Positions 48,105 to 59,282 of a stretch of 64,000 nt of DNA are shown here, one piece after another. Origin of the DNA: Saccharomyces paradoxus (Eukaryota > Ascomycota > Saccharomycetes > Saccharomycetales > Saccharomycetaceae); contig NC_047488.1 of NCBI RefSeq assembly GCF_002079055.1, forward strand, positions 496,001 through 560,000, written 5' to 3'. Position numbers and translations under genes: made by a program. How positions within the stretch are numbered: the stretch's first letter is position 1; every line of letters starts with the position of its first letter. The notes beneath the pieces are model-generated. The model saw only the letters and a list, made by a program, of their open reading frames with translations. It made no database searches and was not told the origin of the DNA.

Positions 48105-49160
48105 ATGTCTTCTCAAGCCATTCCTAAAAAACAGAAAGCCATTGTCTTTTATGAGACAGACGGCAAATTGGAATATAGCGACGTCGCAGTCCCAGAGCCT
48201 AAACCTAACGAAATTCTGGTTCACGTTAAATATTCCGGTGTTTGCCATAGTGATTTACATGCATGGCATGGTGATTGGCCATTTCAATTGAAGTTTCCAT
48301 TGATTGGCGGTCACGAAGGTGCAGGTGTTGTCGTTAAGTTGGGATCTAATGTCAAGGGCTGGAAGGTAGGGGATCTTGCAGGTATAAAATGGTTGAATGG
48401 GACTTGCATGTCCTGTGAATATTGTGAAGTGGGTAACGAATCTCAATGTCCTCATTTAGATGGTACTGGCTTCACACATGATGGTACTTTCCAAGAGTAT
48501 GCAACTGCTGATGCCGTTCAAGCTGCCCATATTCCATCAAACGTCAATCTTGCAGAAGTTGCACCCATCTTGTGTGCAGGTATCACGGTTTATAAGGCGT
48601 TGAAAAGAGCCAATGTGATACCAGGTCAGTGGGTCACTATATCCGGTGCTTGTGGTGGTTTAGGCTCTCTGGCAATCCAATACGCCCTGGCTATGGGTTA
48701 CAGAGTCATTGGTATCGATGGTGGTGAGGCTAAAAGAAAGTTATTTGAAGAATTAGGCGGAGAAATATTTATCGACTTCACGAAGGAAAAGGACATTGCT
48801 GATGCTGTAATTAAAGCCACAAACGGCGGCTCTCACGGGGTCATCAATGTGTCTGTTTCTGAAGCAGCTATTGAGGCTTCTACGAGGTATTGTAGACCCA
48901 ATGGTACGGTCGTATTGGTTGGTATGCCAGCTCATGCTTATTGTAAGTCTGATGTTTTCAATCAAGTCGTAAAATCCATTTCTATCGTCGGATCTTGTGT
49001 CGGAAACAGAGCTGATACAAGAGAGGCTTTGGATTTCTTCGCTAGGGGTTTGATCAAATCTCCAATCCACCTAGCTGGCCTATCAGATGTTCCTGAAATT
49101 TTTGCAAAGATGGAAAAGGGTGAAATTGCTGGTAGGTATGTTGTTGAAACTTCTAAATGA
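48105..49160 (+). CDS. ADH5: Alcohol dehydrogenase isozyme V
   Basis: Adh5 is a zinc-dependent, NAD-linked medium-chain alcohol dehydrogenase that interconverts acetaldehyde/ethanol and longer alcohols in the cytosol. The product is 351 residues, the S. cerevisiae length. Catalytic zinc ligands are C47 in GVCHSD, H70 in GGHEGAG and the cysteine in APILCAG. Structural zinc ligands are C101, C104, C107 and C115 ([15 protein letters not shown]). The dinucleotide fold is [10 protein letters not shown]. About 16 residues differ from the S. cerevisiae protein as I remember it. It is the duplication partner of ADH1. TGTAAATA at 49216-49223 in the 3' region could bind a Puf protein. Confidence 0.96.
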   Translation: MSSQAIPKKQKAIVFYETDGKLEYSDVAVPEPKPNEILVHVKYSGVCHSDLHAWHGDWPFQLKFPLIGGHEGAGVVVKLGSNVKGWKVGDLAGIKWLNGTCMSCEYCEVGNESQCPHLDGTGFTHDGTFQEYATADAVQAAHIPSNVNLAEVAPILCAGITVYKALKRANVIPGQWVTISGACGGLGSLAIQYALAMGYRVIGIDGGEAKRKLFEELGGEIFIDFTKEKDIADAVIKATNGGSHGVINVSVSEAAIEASTRYCRPNGTVVLVGMPAHAYCKSDVFNQVVKSISIVGSCVGNRADTREALDFFARGLIKSPIHLAGLSDVPEIFAKMEKGEIAGRYVVETSK

Positions 49161-50421
<1,261 letters not shown>

Positions 50422-50907
50422 TTTTAGTGCGTCTTTTTGCTTCAGTTTCGAGCGGAAGTGTGTGTACTCGGAGTTTTCTTAGCTCATGCATAAAGAGACA
50501 TATATATTTTGCATACAACACCGCCCGGCATTTGGAAACGCAACTCTCGTTTGTTATTCCTGTAAATAAACTTATATGTATTCAAATATTGTTCATTTGG
50601 TATTTTCTTCAACTTGCTGCACATAATACTGTATCGGTTTTTTCATTGTCCTTCCACCCGCGAACTGAAGGGGCTAAGGAGCAATGACCCAAATTCCATA
50701 GGAAAAAAGAAGAAGATTATAAGATGCAAATCACAATAGATTTCGGTATGACCGTCAACCATAAAAAGAGTCATATCATAAACCATTCACAACACAAATA
50801 TCACGGGTTCAAGCATATAAATAAAACTATTTTCCTTCACATATCTCACAACACTTTCTTTGTAACGCAGAAGTAGTAGCCCCAAAATAGCATCCCTACT
50901 TCCTGCC
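50422..50907. other. Intergenic MRPS9-YPQ2 (tandem)
   Basis: 486 bp. It holds the Puf3 consensus near the MRPS9 3' end and the YPQ2 promoter. No other gene is apparent. Confidence 0.55.
50561..50568 (+). promoter_or_regulatory. Puf3 binding site in the MRPS9 3' UTR
   Basis: TGTAAATA preceded by CC, 139 nt after the MRPS9 stop. Puf3 binds this octamer, with a preferred C at -2, in mRNAs for mitochondrial ribosomal proteins. Confidence 0.7.
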
Positions 50908-51834
50908 ATGAAGCTGATCCCGGTCATTTTGAATGGTAAAAACATCAGTGGGATATCTGGTTCTATATCAATATCCTGCTGGATTGTTGTGTTCGTACCA
51001 CAGATATATGAAAACTTTCGAAGACAGTCCGCAGAGGGATTGTCACTGCTTTTTATTGTGTTATGGTTATTAGGTGACATATTTAACGTCATGGGAGCTA
51101 TGATGCAAAACTTACTCCCAACCATGATAATCTTAGCCGCGTACTATACATTGGCAGATTTAATTTTGTTAATACAGTGCATGTGGTATGATAAAGAGAA
51201 GAAGGGCATTTTACAAGAAGTTAAAAAAAATGTTGATCCTGTACATTTGTCTCCAGCAAACCCGATAAACGAGACTGTCTTACAAGACGTTTTTAATGAA
51301 TATGAACCACTTTTACCAAGGACAGAGGAAGAAGACAGCCAATCATACAGCTCGCTTGAGCTCGGCAGAGAGGTAGTCGCCGTAAAGGAGAGAGAGAATT
51401 TTTTCAATGACTTGCTAATTGTTTCAGGTGTAATCATTGCCGGAGTTTTTTCATGGTATATATCTTATTGTTCTGGCCTGGATAACGATACTCCCAACAG
51501 AAAGCCTGCTTTTGAAAAGATCAATTTACCTGCCCAAATTTTAGGATATTTAAGTGCGATACTATACTTGGGCTCTAGGATTCCTCAGATTATTCTTAAC
51601 TTCAAAAGAAAATCATGCGAAGGCGTCTCATTTCTATTCTTTTTATTTGCATGCTTAGGGAATACTTCTTTCATAATATCAGTGCTTTCAGTGTCAATGG
51701 ATCCTGAATATTTAGTCTTAAACGCATCTTGGCTTATCGGTAGCGCTGGTACGTTGTTGATGGACTTCACGGTTTTTATTCAATTTTTCCTTTATGCCAA
51801 ACCTAAGTACGAGAAAATACTAATAGATAATTAA
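50908..51834 (+). CDS. YPQ2: PQ-loop vacuolar membrane transporter (YPQ2/RTC2)
   Basis: Ypq2 (Rtc2, YBR147W) is a seven-helix PQ-loop protein of the vacuolar membrane, related to lysosomal cationic amino-acid transporters (PQLC2). The two PQ motifs are P31-Q32 in FVPQIYENFRRQSAEG and P226-Q227 in SRIPQIILNFKRKSCEG. A hydrophilic loop (about 95-165) with an acidic stretch including YEPLLPR separates the two halves and could be a dileucine sorting signal. The product is 308 residues; I recall 296 for S. cerevisiae, the main difference being residues 262-272 just before the last helix. It is the partner of YPQ1. A short hairpin (51849-51865) follows the stop. Confidence 0.93.
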   Translation: MKLIPVILNGKNISGISGSISISCWIVVFVPQIYENFRRQSAEGLSLLFIVLWLLGDIFNVMGAMMQNLLPTMIILAAYYTLADLILLIQCMWYDKEKKGILQEVKKNVDPVHLSPANPINETVLQDVFNEYEPLLPRTEEEDSQSYSSLELGREVVAVKERENFFNDLLIVSGVIIAGVFSWYISYCSGLDNDTPNRKPAFEKINLPAQILGYLSAILYLGSRIPQIILNFKRKSCEGVSFLFFLFACLGNTSFIISVLSVSMDPEYLVLNASWLIGSAGTLLMDFTVFIQFFLYAKPKYEKILIDN

Positions 51835-52238
51835 CTGCTAGGCTTCTATTAAGCTTTCAGCTTAAAACTTGAGCTTATGAATATGCACATTGGCTATGGC
51901 CCAAAGAACTAGTATCTTCATATCATGGAGAAACAAAATCGCTAGCTCCATCACATCAGTCGTTTTTTGGCGATGCCCTTTGCTGACGCGCGTCTGAAAA
52001 GAAACACAAAACTAACACAAAAACGAGTTATGCAATTTCTGGGGTGTCTCTGTCCATAGAGAAAAAAAGTGACAGGAAGAGGACAAATTCATCAATCCAC
52101 TGCAGCAATTCAATAATTTTCCAACTTAAGCACACTAACGAAAACAAAAAAGTTGAAATCAGTTTGAAGTATTACAAGAAAGGGTCCTTATTGCAGTAGT
52201 GTATCAACGTATATAAGGATACATACAAAAATAACATC
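51835..52238. other. Intergenic YPQ2-YSW1 (tandem)
   Basis: 404 bp. It contains a perfect hairpin TTAAGCT/AGCTTAA with a 3-nt loop (51849-51865) just after the YPQ2 stop, two mid-sporulation elements (52003-52022) and TATATAA (52210-52216) before YSW1. Confidence 0.6.
52003..52022 (+). promoter_or_regulatory. Two mid-sporulation elements upstream of YSW1
   Basis: AACACAAAA occurs at 52003-52011 and again at 52014-52022. Both match the Ndt80 MSE consensus DNCRCAAAW, about 220 bp upstream of the YSW1 ATG. Ysw1 is known as a sporulation-specific protein, so Ndt80 control is expected. Confidence 0.65.
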
Positions 52239-54077
52239 ATGTCAAACTTAGCCGATACTGTGGAAGGTAGCGAAGCCAAATGCGGCAGATTTTCCAATAT
52301 TGCTTTAACGTCAGATTCTGGTATCTTACAGAAAAATAGCACACTAAGAAACTGGTTTTTAAAACCGACAGCCGACCAAAAAGGAGGTTGTAGTGATAGA
52401 GTCGAAAGTAGCATCAAAGATGTCTATTCAAGTGACAAAAGCTCACAAAAAACTTTTGAAGAAAGGAAACTAGGAAGAAGAGTCAGATCTTTTTTCAAAC
52501 AAACAAACTCAAATAAGGATGGATCCATGTCGGAAGATGAAGACGATGCGTCATTTTGGAGAAAAGCAAGCAATATATGTACAAAGAGAGAAAATTCCCA
52601 TAATACTGGTGACATCCAAAAAGGAAGCTTCACGAAAAAAATCAGGAACAGTATTTTCAAGGGTCCAAATGATGGGAAAGAATACAGTAATGAGAAGAGC
52701 TTACTATTGCCGGTTGAATTCTCTTCGGATGATGAGAATGAATCTCGTTTTACTGACGCTAACTCACACGTTGTACAATCGAAAAGTCCTGAGAAAATTT
52801 CTTCGAAATATCAACGTTCAACTAAAAGCGCTAATAATAAAGGCCTAAAAATGGAATATGAAAAAAGTTTTGAAGAATATAGCGATGAAAATGAGGATGA
52901 ATTTTCTCCCGCCACTCCTCCGGAGAACGTTCTTGAAGGTCCGTACAAATTTGTGTTCCAGACGCCAAATACATTTACATCCCAGCCCAATATAACAGAA
53001 GAGAATGATTTCCATAATGGCGGGAGATATGTGATTGACTATCTGAGCAAAAAGTTGGCTACTATGAACATTGAGATTGATTTTGCTTCAGGGAGGAAAC
53101 CAGGTGTTTCTTCGGAGGAAGAGCTCTATCAATCGAGCGAAAACATTATAGAAAGTATTGCAAATGAAATCTCAAAGTATAAAATGTGCACACAAGAGAA
53201 GCAAGACGAATTGGAAAAGCTGAAATTGGAAAATTTGAAAATTTCAAAGTTAAAGCACGAAAATCTTGAACAAAAGCAGGAAATTAACCTCTTGAAAACT
53301 AAGCTTGAATCCATCAATAAGAAAAAGAATGACCTTACTATAGAGATGAAAAAGTTGAAAAACAAAAGTGCGAATAATAAGACAAGGGAGTATGCATCTA
53401 TGGATGAAAACGAAAATGAGGATATTACGAAATCTAATACAGGTCTTGGCATTTTGGAATTGAATGTCAACGAGACTTCAAAAAAATCACAGCAATCCGC
53501 CTTCAAACCTTCGAAATATCTCCCAAGAGAAACGAGAAATAATGAAACTAGATTAAAACATTTAGAAAAGAAAATATTTGGTCTAGAGAGATCTCTTGAA
53601 AAAAAAAAAAAACAGATAAGGACTAACAGCCTTAGAATAGATTTGAATAGGTATACTATCGACCGCTTTTTGACACTACTGAAAAGCCTTAACGAGGTTT
53701 TGCAATTCCACAATGTTTATGGCAATAATTTAAAGGAAAATGAGGATAATATCATTAAGATTGACACCTACTGTAGTGCGCTCAACATAAAAACTTGTTT
53801 CGAAGACTCCTCATTGCGCTTGCAAGAAAATAGCTTCAAGAGACAACTGGGCCCACTGTTCGCAAATTTCAACTTCTCGTTAGTAGACCAATTGACAATG
53901 AACTTCAGGTTCTATGAAAGATCTGCCAATTTTCAGAAGGAAACAATAGGCGGATTAAGAATGATGCTGGAAGACAAGGATAACTATATCAAAACACTGA
54001 TGCAACATTTGAAGAAAAAGGAGGGCACAAAGTTGATAAAAGACAGAAAGAATGACGACCCCACCTTAAAATCGTAA
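52239..54077 (+). CDS. YSW1: Spore-specific coiled-coil protein
   Basis: Ysw1 is expressed in sporulation and localises with the leading edge of the prospore membrane (Don1/Ssp1 system), helping direct spore-wall formation. The product is 612 residues (609 in S. cerevisiae). The N-terminal half is Ser/Lys/Asp-rich and looks disordered. A coiled coil spans about residues 315-385 (EKQDELEKLKLENLKI and following heptads), with a second charged helix near 430-460 (RLKHLEKKIFGLERSLEKKK). The C-terminal 130 residues look globular. Start is the ATG at 52239, just after TATATAA. It is the duplication partner of SPO21. Confidence 0.92.
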   Translation: MSNLADTVEGSEAKCGRFSNIALTSDSGILQKNSTLRNWFLKPTADQKGGCSDRVESSIKDVYSSDKSSQKTFEERKLGRRVRSFFKQTNSNKDGSMSEDEDDASFWRKASNICTKRENSHNTGDIQKGSFTKKIRNSIFKGPNDGKEYSNEKSLLLPVEFSSDDENESRFTDANSHVVQSKSPEKISSKYQRSTKSANNKGLKMEYEKSFEEYSDENEDEFSPATPPENVLEGPYKFVFQTPNTFTSQPNITEENDFHNGGRYVIDYLSKKLATMNIEIDFASGRKPGVSSEEELYQSSENIIESIANEISKYKMCTQEKQDELEKLKLENLKISKLKHENLEQKQEINLLKTKLESINKKKNDLTIEMKKLKNKSANNKTREYASMDENENEDITKSNTGLGILELNVNETSKKSQQSAFKPSKYLPRETRNNETRLKHLEKKIFGLERSLEKKKKQIRTNSLRIDLNRYTIDRFLTLLKSLNEVLQFHNVYGNNLKENEDNIIKIDTYCSALNIKTCFEDSSLRLQENSFKRQLGPLFANFNFSLVDQLTMNFRFYERSANFQKETIGGLRMMLEDKDNYIKTLMQHLKKKEGTKLIKDRKNDDPTLKS

Positions 54078-54357
54078 CGATCTTGATTACTAAAAATGCA
54101 ACTAGTATATAGCCATTAAGTAACTAATTATCTCTTAATAAAAAATTATAGATCGCTTAATACTCGTTTATCGCCGATTTTAAATCCACCCAAATCCGCT
54201 TTACTCTTATCACCGCCTAGAAAAAATATGGTATATAAGATGCGCCCTATAATACAGGGGGGGAAAAGGAAAGAGGGGGATATCAAGCACCAGGACTTAT
54301 TTGCACTAACTCCGTCTTCAATTGATAAAAGCATCTTGAATCTAATCAACTGCTGTC

Positions 54358-55392
54358 ATGTCTTCTGCCGTAACATCAACCGAAAGCATTGTTGAAAAAA
54401 TGTTGCATCCAAAGACTACAGAAATATACTTTTCACTTAACAATGGTGTTCGTATCCCAGCATTGGGTTTAGGGACAGCAAATCCTCATGAAAAGCTAGC
54501 TGAAACAAAACAAGCCGTAAAGGCTGCAATAAAAGCCGGATACAGACACATTGATACTGCCTGGGCCTACGAGACAGAACCATTCGTAGGTGAAGCTATC
54601 AAAGAGTTATTAGAAGATGGATCTATTAAAAGGGAAGATCTTTTTATAACTACAAAAGTGTGGCCTGTCCTATGGGACGAAGTGGACAGATCTTTGAATG
54701 AATCTTTAAAAGCCTTAGGCCTAGATTACGTCGACTTGCTCTTGCAACATTGGCCGCTATGTTTTGAAAAGATCAAGGACCCTAAAGGGATTAGCGGACT
54801 AGTGAAGACTCCAGTTGATGATTCTGGAAAAACAATGTACGCTTCCAAGGGTGACTATTTGGAGACTTACAAGCAATTGGAAAAAATTTACCTTGATCCT
54901 AACGATCATCGTGTTAGAGCCATTGGTGTCTCAAATTTTTCCATTGAGTACTTGGAGCGTCTCATTAAGGAGTGCAGAATTAAGCCGACTGTCAATCAAG
55001 TGGAAACCCACCCTCATTTACCACAAATGGAATTGAGAAAGTTCTGCTTTATGCACGATATTCTGCTAACAGCTTACTCACCATTAGGTTCCCACGGCGC
55101 ACCAAACCTTAAAATCCCACTGGTGAAGAAGCTTGCTGAAAAGTACAATGTCACAGGAAATGACTTGTTAATTTCTTACCATATCAGACAAGGCACTATC
55201 GTAATTCCAAGATCCCTGAATCCAGTTAGGATTTCCTCGAGCATTGAATTTGCTTCCTTGACAAAGGATGAATTACAAGAGTTGAACGTCTTCGGTGAGA
55301 AATACCCCGTCAGGTTCATCGATGAGCCATTTGCAGCCATCCTTCCAGAGTTTACTGGTAACGGACCAAACTTGGAAAATTTAAAGTACTAA
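54358..55392 (+). CDS. ARA1: D-arabinose dehydrogenase (aldo-keto reductase)
   Basis: Ara1 is a cytosolic NADP-dependent AKR3-family aldo-keto reductase that oxidises D-arabinose and related sugars and reduces dicarbonyls and ketones. The product is 344 residues, the S. cerevisiae length. The AKR catalytic tetrad is visible: D66 and Y71 in [12 protein letters not shown]100 in TTKVWP and H131 in LLLQHWP. The cofactor-binding [18 protein letters not shown] follows near residue 280. Start is the ATG at 54358. A TATATAAG box at about 54231-54240 is 120 bp upstream. TBS1 is convergent with it. Confidence 0.96.
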   Translation: MSSAVTSTESIVEKMLHPKTTEIYFSLNNGVRIPALGLGTANPHEKLAETKQAVKAAIKAGYRHIDTAWAYETEPFVGEAIKELLEDGSIKREDLFITTKVWPVLWDEVDRSLNESLKALGLDYVDLLLQHWPLCFEKIKDPKGISGLVKTPVDDSGKTMYASKGDYLETYKQLEKIYLDPNDHRVRAIGVSNFSIEYLERLIKECRIKPTVNQVETHPHLPQMELRKFCFMHDILLTAYSPLGSHGAPNLKIPLVKKLAEKYNVTGNDLLISYHIRQGTIVIPRSLNPVRISSSIEFASLTKDELQELNVFGEKYPVRFIDEPFAAILPEFTGNGPNLENLKY

Positions 55393-55577
55393 GCCCATGA
55401 AATTCTTTTCACTTATCTAGTTTGTTTCTCAATGTTTGTCAAAAAGAAATTTATTGTGTAACCACCTCAACCAGACAATTTGCCTTTCAGATGTGGTTTA
55501 GAATATTTAAATATCTGAAAATACATACACACGCATATGTATGTGTTTATTAAACTACTCTAATGTCCTTTATATTG

Positions 55578-58500
55578 TTACATTTTTACACACACATTCT
55601 TGAAGAAGAAATCTCGATCGTAAAAGAACACACCGTGCTCTAAATGACCTTCAATCTTTCCGAATAATTTGTTCGACCTTTCGTTCTCATCACTATACTC
55701 ATTCACCGCACGCTCGGGAAATGTCTCATCAAGCAGTGAAGTTAAACCTGTTGGGAATAAGGATCTGTCATAATCATCGTCTTCTTCATCATCATTATTA
55801 TTATTGTTATTGTCATCATCATTGTCATCATCATTATTATTATTTTTATTGTTATTTTTATTGTTAATTTTACTGTTGTTGCTATTGTTGTTATTATTGT
55901 TGCCTTTATCATCGTCACTATTATCATTATTGCCAGTATTGATACCATTAATACGATTAAATTCTTCACCAGAATTGAGAGTTTTATTTTCCCACAATTT
56001 CGGAATGCTTGAATACTGCAAAAAGTTCAAATCCTGAATTGTTATTTCATTGAAAAGGTTGAATGACACCTCCATTTTCTCCTGGTCTTCTGTAACAAAA
56101 CTCCCAAATGCAGCCATCTTCTCTTTATTAATAAATGAAGTTTTCAAGAGCTCGACCATATCATCTTTTGAGTCTCTCGTATGCTTAACCAACTTGTCGA
56201 GAATAGCCGCATAGTAGTTTGAGTCAAAGGCATAAAATTTTGCGTATTTACTTGTGAGGTTAAACTTTTCCATGGTACTTCTTAGAAAAAAAGTATAAAA
56301 AAAAAGAGATGTCTGCCATTTCAGATTGTGTATGGAAAGATAACGCTCTTCAGATCCTAGCATACGGGTATGAGTATCCCTCAATAATCCAATTATATAA
56401 CCAGTTTCCATGGCGTTCTCGTCGTTTACCATAGTTTCTGACAAATACAGAAACATGGAAAAAACTGTTGTAAGAGAGAAATACAAAAATTCATTTTGAA
56501 CATTAGGATAGTATTCAAAATCTTTCAAAATATTCAATACCTCGATGCAGTTTTGTTTGAAATTCAATCTTGATCTTCTAATAATCTCAGCTATATCATG
56601 GCGGGAACTTTCTCGCTGGTCTAAATTGTCTCTAATGATGGATATAACAAACAAACTCAAGGTTATCTTTTGATGATACCATCTGAGATGTAACAGAATA
56701 GTAGTACAACAATTTAATTCAAAATCTAACTTAGGGGACTCCAAAGACAAAATCCTCATGTTTTGTTTGTAATTTTCTAGTGATAATATAATGGGCAAAT
56801 CATCTCGCATTCTATCTAACGACTTTTGGTTTTCCAGCACATTATCAATGATTTCATCTAGTGTATCGTCTAGAGTTGTTCTGATAGAAAAACATGAGTA
56901 ATATATTTGAGACTCTATAAGAGATAACCTCGATAAAAAATATGATTGAATGTATGGTGTATATTCAAGGTGATCTGCGAGTAGGTTCACAACGGAGATA
57001 ATATCTTTCACTCCTTCTACTTTTGCATTATCGTATTTTATAGAAAGATTCGGTAAAATTTTATCCCTGAATAGTTCAACATAACTTTCATCTGTTAACA
57101 CATCTGTATTTTCCTCCTTGAGGAATGGCGGTCTTGACAATACTACAGAGAAGAATTTGTCTGTTGAAAAACAATAACACCACAAGCGTCTTCTTTTAAT
57201 AATTTCATCAAGTTCTAGATCCTCATAGGTGGAATGTAAATTGAGTCGTAAATCCAAAGCCACTTTGATCGCAACGGAAAGTACTTTAACGGCTGAAGAT
57301 GCACTGATTTTTTGTTGGGTGAACTTTGCCAGTAACAGCAACGCCTTTAATGCCGTCATATCTGCGCGTGCCACAGATAGCTTATGATAATAATAGACAG
57401 AATTGAGAAATGTGAAAGATCTGAGCCTCCACAATTCAAATTTCTCAAAACAGTACGTTTCATGAGTACCTTCATCAACTAGCTCCTGCTTCTCTTCGAA
57501 ATTTGTCACAGTCGCTCCAAGGCACAGGCAAATATTTAGCAAAAATGCCTGTGATGGGGTCAATCTTCCTTTGGCAGGATAATAGTGCATGTCGGCAAAT
57601 TCCAAGCATTGATCAACATCAACTATATGCAGGAGAGAAGCTAAGGATGGACATTTTATGTTTTTAAGCAAACGCTTTGCAATCGCTAAACGGGGCAAAG
57701 GATACAATATATTGTCGCTAGATGGGGATGATGCAGATCGGAAAGAAAAATCAAGCACCAGCTTGGTTTGTAAAATAGAGTATTTGAAAGTGGTTGTGAA
57801 CATTTCATTGATGGTCGAAAGAAATTCTTCGTCAGTTAAATGTGATAAAACATTTTGCCGGAAATGAAACATTTTTTGTTTTGTTATTAAGGCCTTTGAA
57901 TATTGCTTTCTTTTAGGCCTTTTCATATACTCTTTATCAATGGTGTCGACTTTCCTTTCTTTAACTAGTTTCTCTATTATTCCCTTCATATTCTTACAGA
58001 TTTCTTCTAAAACAAAAACCTTCCCAGAAACCTTCGTATGGTTGAGTTCAAGTTTCTCAAGAACCGTCTTGTCAATGGGAACAAAATCCGACCAATTATC
58101 TTCTTTATCGCTTGCGCTTTTGGCGGCAGAAGCTCCAATCTCTTCCTGTGATAAGGTGGGCTGTAATTTGGGCGGACTACCTGTAGAAGAAGTATTGCTC
58201 GATCGCGCGGCGGCATCAAAACTTTCATCTTTCAACTTGTTTTCCTTATCCAACTTCAGTTTCTTAACTGACTTCCCATTTTCTTTATTATTCAAAGCTT
58301 CTTCTCGCCTTCTTTTCAACTCTTCATGGAAACGAAACGTACAATCTTTATTATACTTGATACAGTTTCCACATTTACCAGAAATTGGCTCAATTTCCGT
58401 ACATCTAATTTTCCTCTTCCGACAATAATCACATGCTTTAGTTACTCTACTTTTGAAAGACTCCATGCTGTAAGCCAGAAAATTCTTATCGGCAGGTATC

Positions 58501-58745
58501 ATATGAGCTAATGGGTGATGCCTCAAACGATGACCTGGAAAAGGGCTCATCTGAGGCGACATAAGAGGACCATTTGAAGCAGGCGGAAAGTTTGATAGTA
58601 CCGGAGGAATGGCAGGAACAGTGGAGCCCATTAAGATTCCTGTATTCTCGACTCTGTGATCTTGCTGCTGGCTATTAGCCCAGTCAGAACTTTGTTTTTT
58701 CGCATCATCCATACTTTCATGACCACTTGTAAAACCAGAATCCAT
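55578..58745 (-). CDS. TBS1: Zn2Cys6 transcription factor (HAL9 paralogue)
   Basis: Tbs1 is a fungal zinc-cluster regulator; S. cerevisiae mutants are thiabendazole-sensitive. The product is 1055 residues (1094 in S. cerevisiae by memory). The zinc cluster has ligands C105, C108, C115, C125, C128 and C135 ([25 protein letters not shown]). A basic linker precedes a short coiled coil, then the fungal middle-homology region fills about 330-850. Near the C-terminus is an Asn/Asp tract of about 45 residues encoded by AAT/GAT repeats, which likely explains the length difference. Start is the ATG at 58745. It is divergent from APD1. Confidence 0.93.
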   Translation of the reverse strand: MDSGFTSGHESMDDAKKQSSDWANSQQQDHRVENTGILMGSTVPAIPPVLSNFPPASNGPLMSPQMSPFPGHRLRHHPLAHMIPADKNFLAYSMESFKSRVTKACDYCRKRKIRCTEIEPISGKCGNCIKYNKDCTFRFHEELKRRREEALNNKENGKSVKKLKLDKENKLKDESFDAAARSSNTSSTGSPPKLQPTLSQEEIGASAAKSASDKEDNWSDFVPIDKTVLEKLELNHTKVSGKVFVLEEICKNMKGIIEKLVKERKVDTIDKEYMKRPKRKQYSKALITKQKMFHFRQNVLSHLTDEEFLSTINEMFTTTFKYSILQTKLVLDFSFRSASSPSSDNILYPLPRLAIAKRLLKNIKCPSLASLLHIVDVDQCLEFADMHYYPAKGRLTPSQAFLLNICLCLGATVTNFEEKQELVDEGTHETYCFEKFELWRLRSFTFLNSVYYYHKLSVARADMTALKALLLLAKFTQQKISASSAVKVLSVAIKVALDLRLNLHSTYEDLELDEIIKRRRLWCYCFSTDKFFSVVLSRPPFLKEENTDVLTDESYVELFRDKILPNLSIKYDNAKVEGVKDIISVVNLLADHLEYTPYIQSYFLSRLSLIESQIYYSCFSIRTTLDDTLDEIIDNVLENQKSLDRMRDDLPIILSLENYKQNMRILSLESPKLDFELNCCTTILLHLRWYHQKITLSLFVISIIRDNLDQRESSRHDIAEIIRRSRLNFKQNCIEVLNILKDFEYYPNVQNEFLYFSLTTVFSMFLYLSETMVNDENAMETGYIIGLLRDTHTRMLGSEERYLSIHNLKWQTSLFFYTFFLRSTMEKFNLTSKYAKFYAFDSNYYAAILDKLVKHTRDSKDDMVELLKTSFINKEKMAAFGSFVTEDQEKMEVSFNLFNEITIQDLNFLQYSSIPKLWENKTLNSGEEFNRINGINTGNNDNSDDDKGNNNNNNSNNSKINNKNNNKNNNNDDDNDDDNNNNNNDDEEDDDYDRSLFPTGLTSLLDETFPERAVNEYSDENERSNKLFGKIEGHLEHGVFFYDRDFFFKNVCVKM
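55789..55925 (-). repeat. Asn/Asp trinucleotide repeat tract in TBS1
   Basis: On the coding strand this is an imperfect AAT/AAC/GAT array encoding runs of N and D with a few S and K. It is an expansion-prone low-complexity tract near the C-terminus of the protein. Confidence 0.85.
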
Positions 58746-59282
58746 ATTTATTTACAAAACTCCTCTTGTATCTGTGAATACTTTTAACTTAAAAAAATAG
58801 CTGTAATATAAAGTTTACTCTATTTTAAGTAGAGTTTAGCAGTGGCTGAAAATAGCTATGATAAATCAACACTTTCTGGCGGAGTAGGGTCAGGAATGAA
58901 AATGTGGACCCTTTAGGGGATTCTACATATTTTCAAAGGGCAAATTAGAATTTTGGGATATAGAGAACATCCTACAGATATAAAAAGAAGGTTTTCACTA
59001 ACGGCAGCGGAAATAAAAACGGAAATAAAAGATGGAAATAAGGGCTTAAAGTTTCCTTATAAATAAGTGAACAGAAGAGGGAAAGTTCCATTCTTTGCAC
59101 TAATAGTGCCTTTTAATCCAGGTTGTTGGGATTATACGATAACGTGAAGTCAAATTTTGACTAAATAGTAATAGAGAGCGGTAGCTTTTTTTCTTCTCGA
59201 AGTATAAGAAGAGAAAGTTCTTGACCATATTCGGACGAGGCAAGGAGGCGGCCAAGAGAAAGATATCTCTATCTTGTAGATT
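58746..59282. other. Divergent promoter TBS1-APD1
   Basis: 537 bp. It contains three GGAAATAA units at 59009, 59021 and 59034 (12-13-bp spacing), an AGGGG core near 58914 and a short inverted repeat ACTCTA/TAGAGT near 58817-58835. No gene is seen. Confidence 0.55.
59009..59043 (+). repeat. Triplicated GGAAATAA motif upstream of APD1
   Basis: GGAAATAAAA at 59009-59018 and 59021-59030, and GGAAATAAGG at 59034-59043, about 240-275 bp upstream of the APD1 ATG. It could be an old tandem duplication. Confidence 0.6.

Noticed and set aside
53600-53613. A-run of 13 bases in YSW1 as a possible frameshift site
   Set aside because: The frame is continuous through it and the coiled-coil sequence reads normally on both sides.
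54228-54360. Long upstream frame from an ATG at 54228 overlapping the ARA1 start
   Set aside because: The ATG lies immediately before the TATATAAG box, so it should be upstream of the transcription start.
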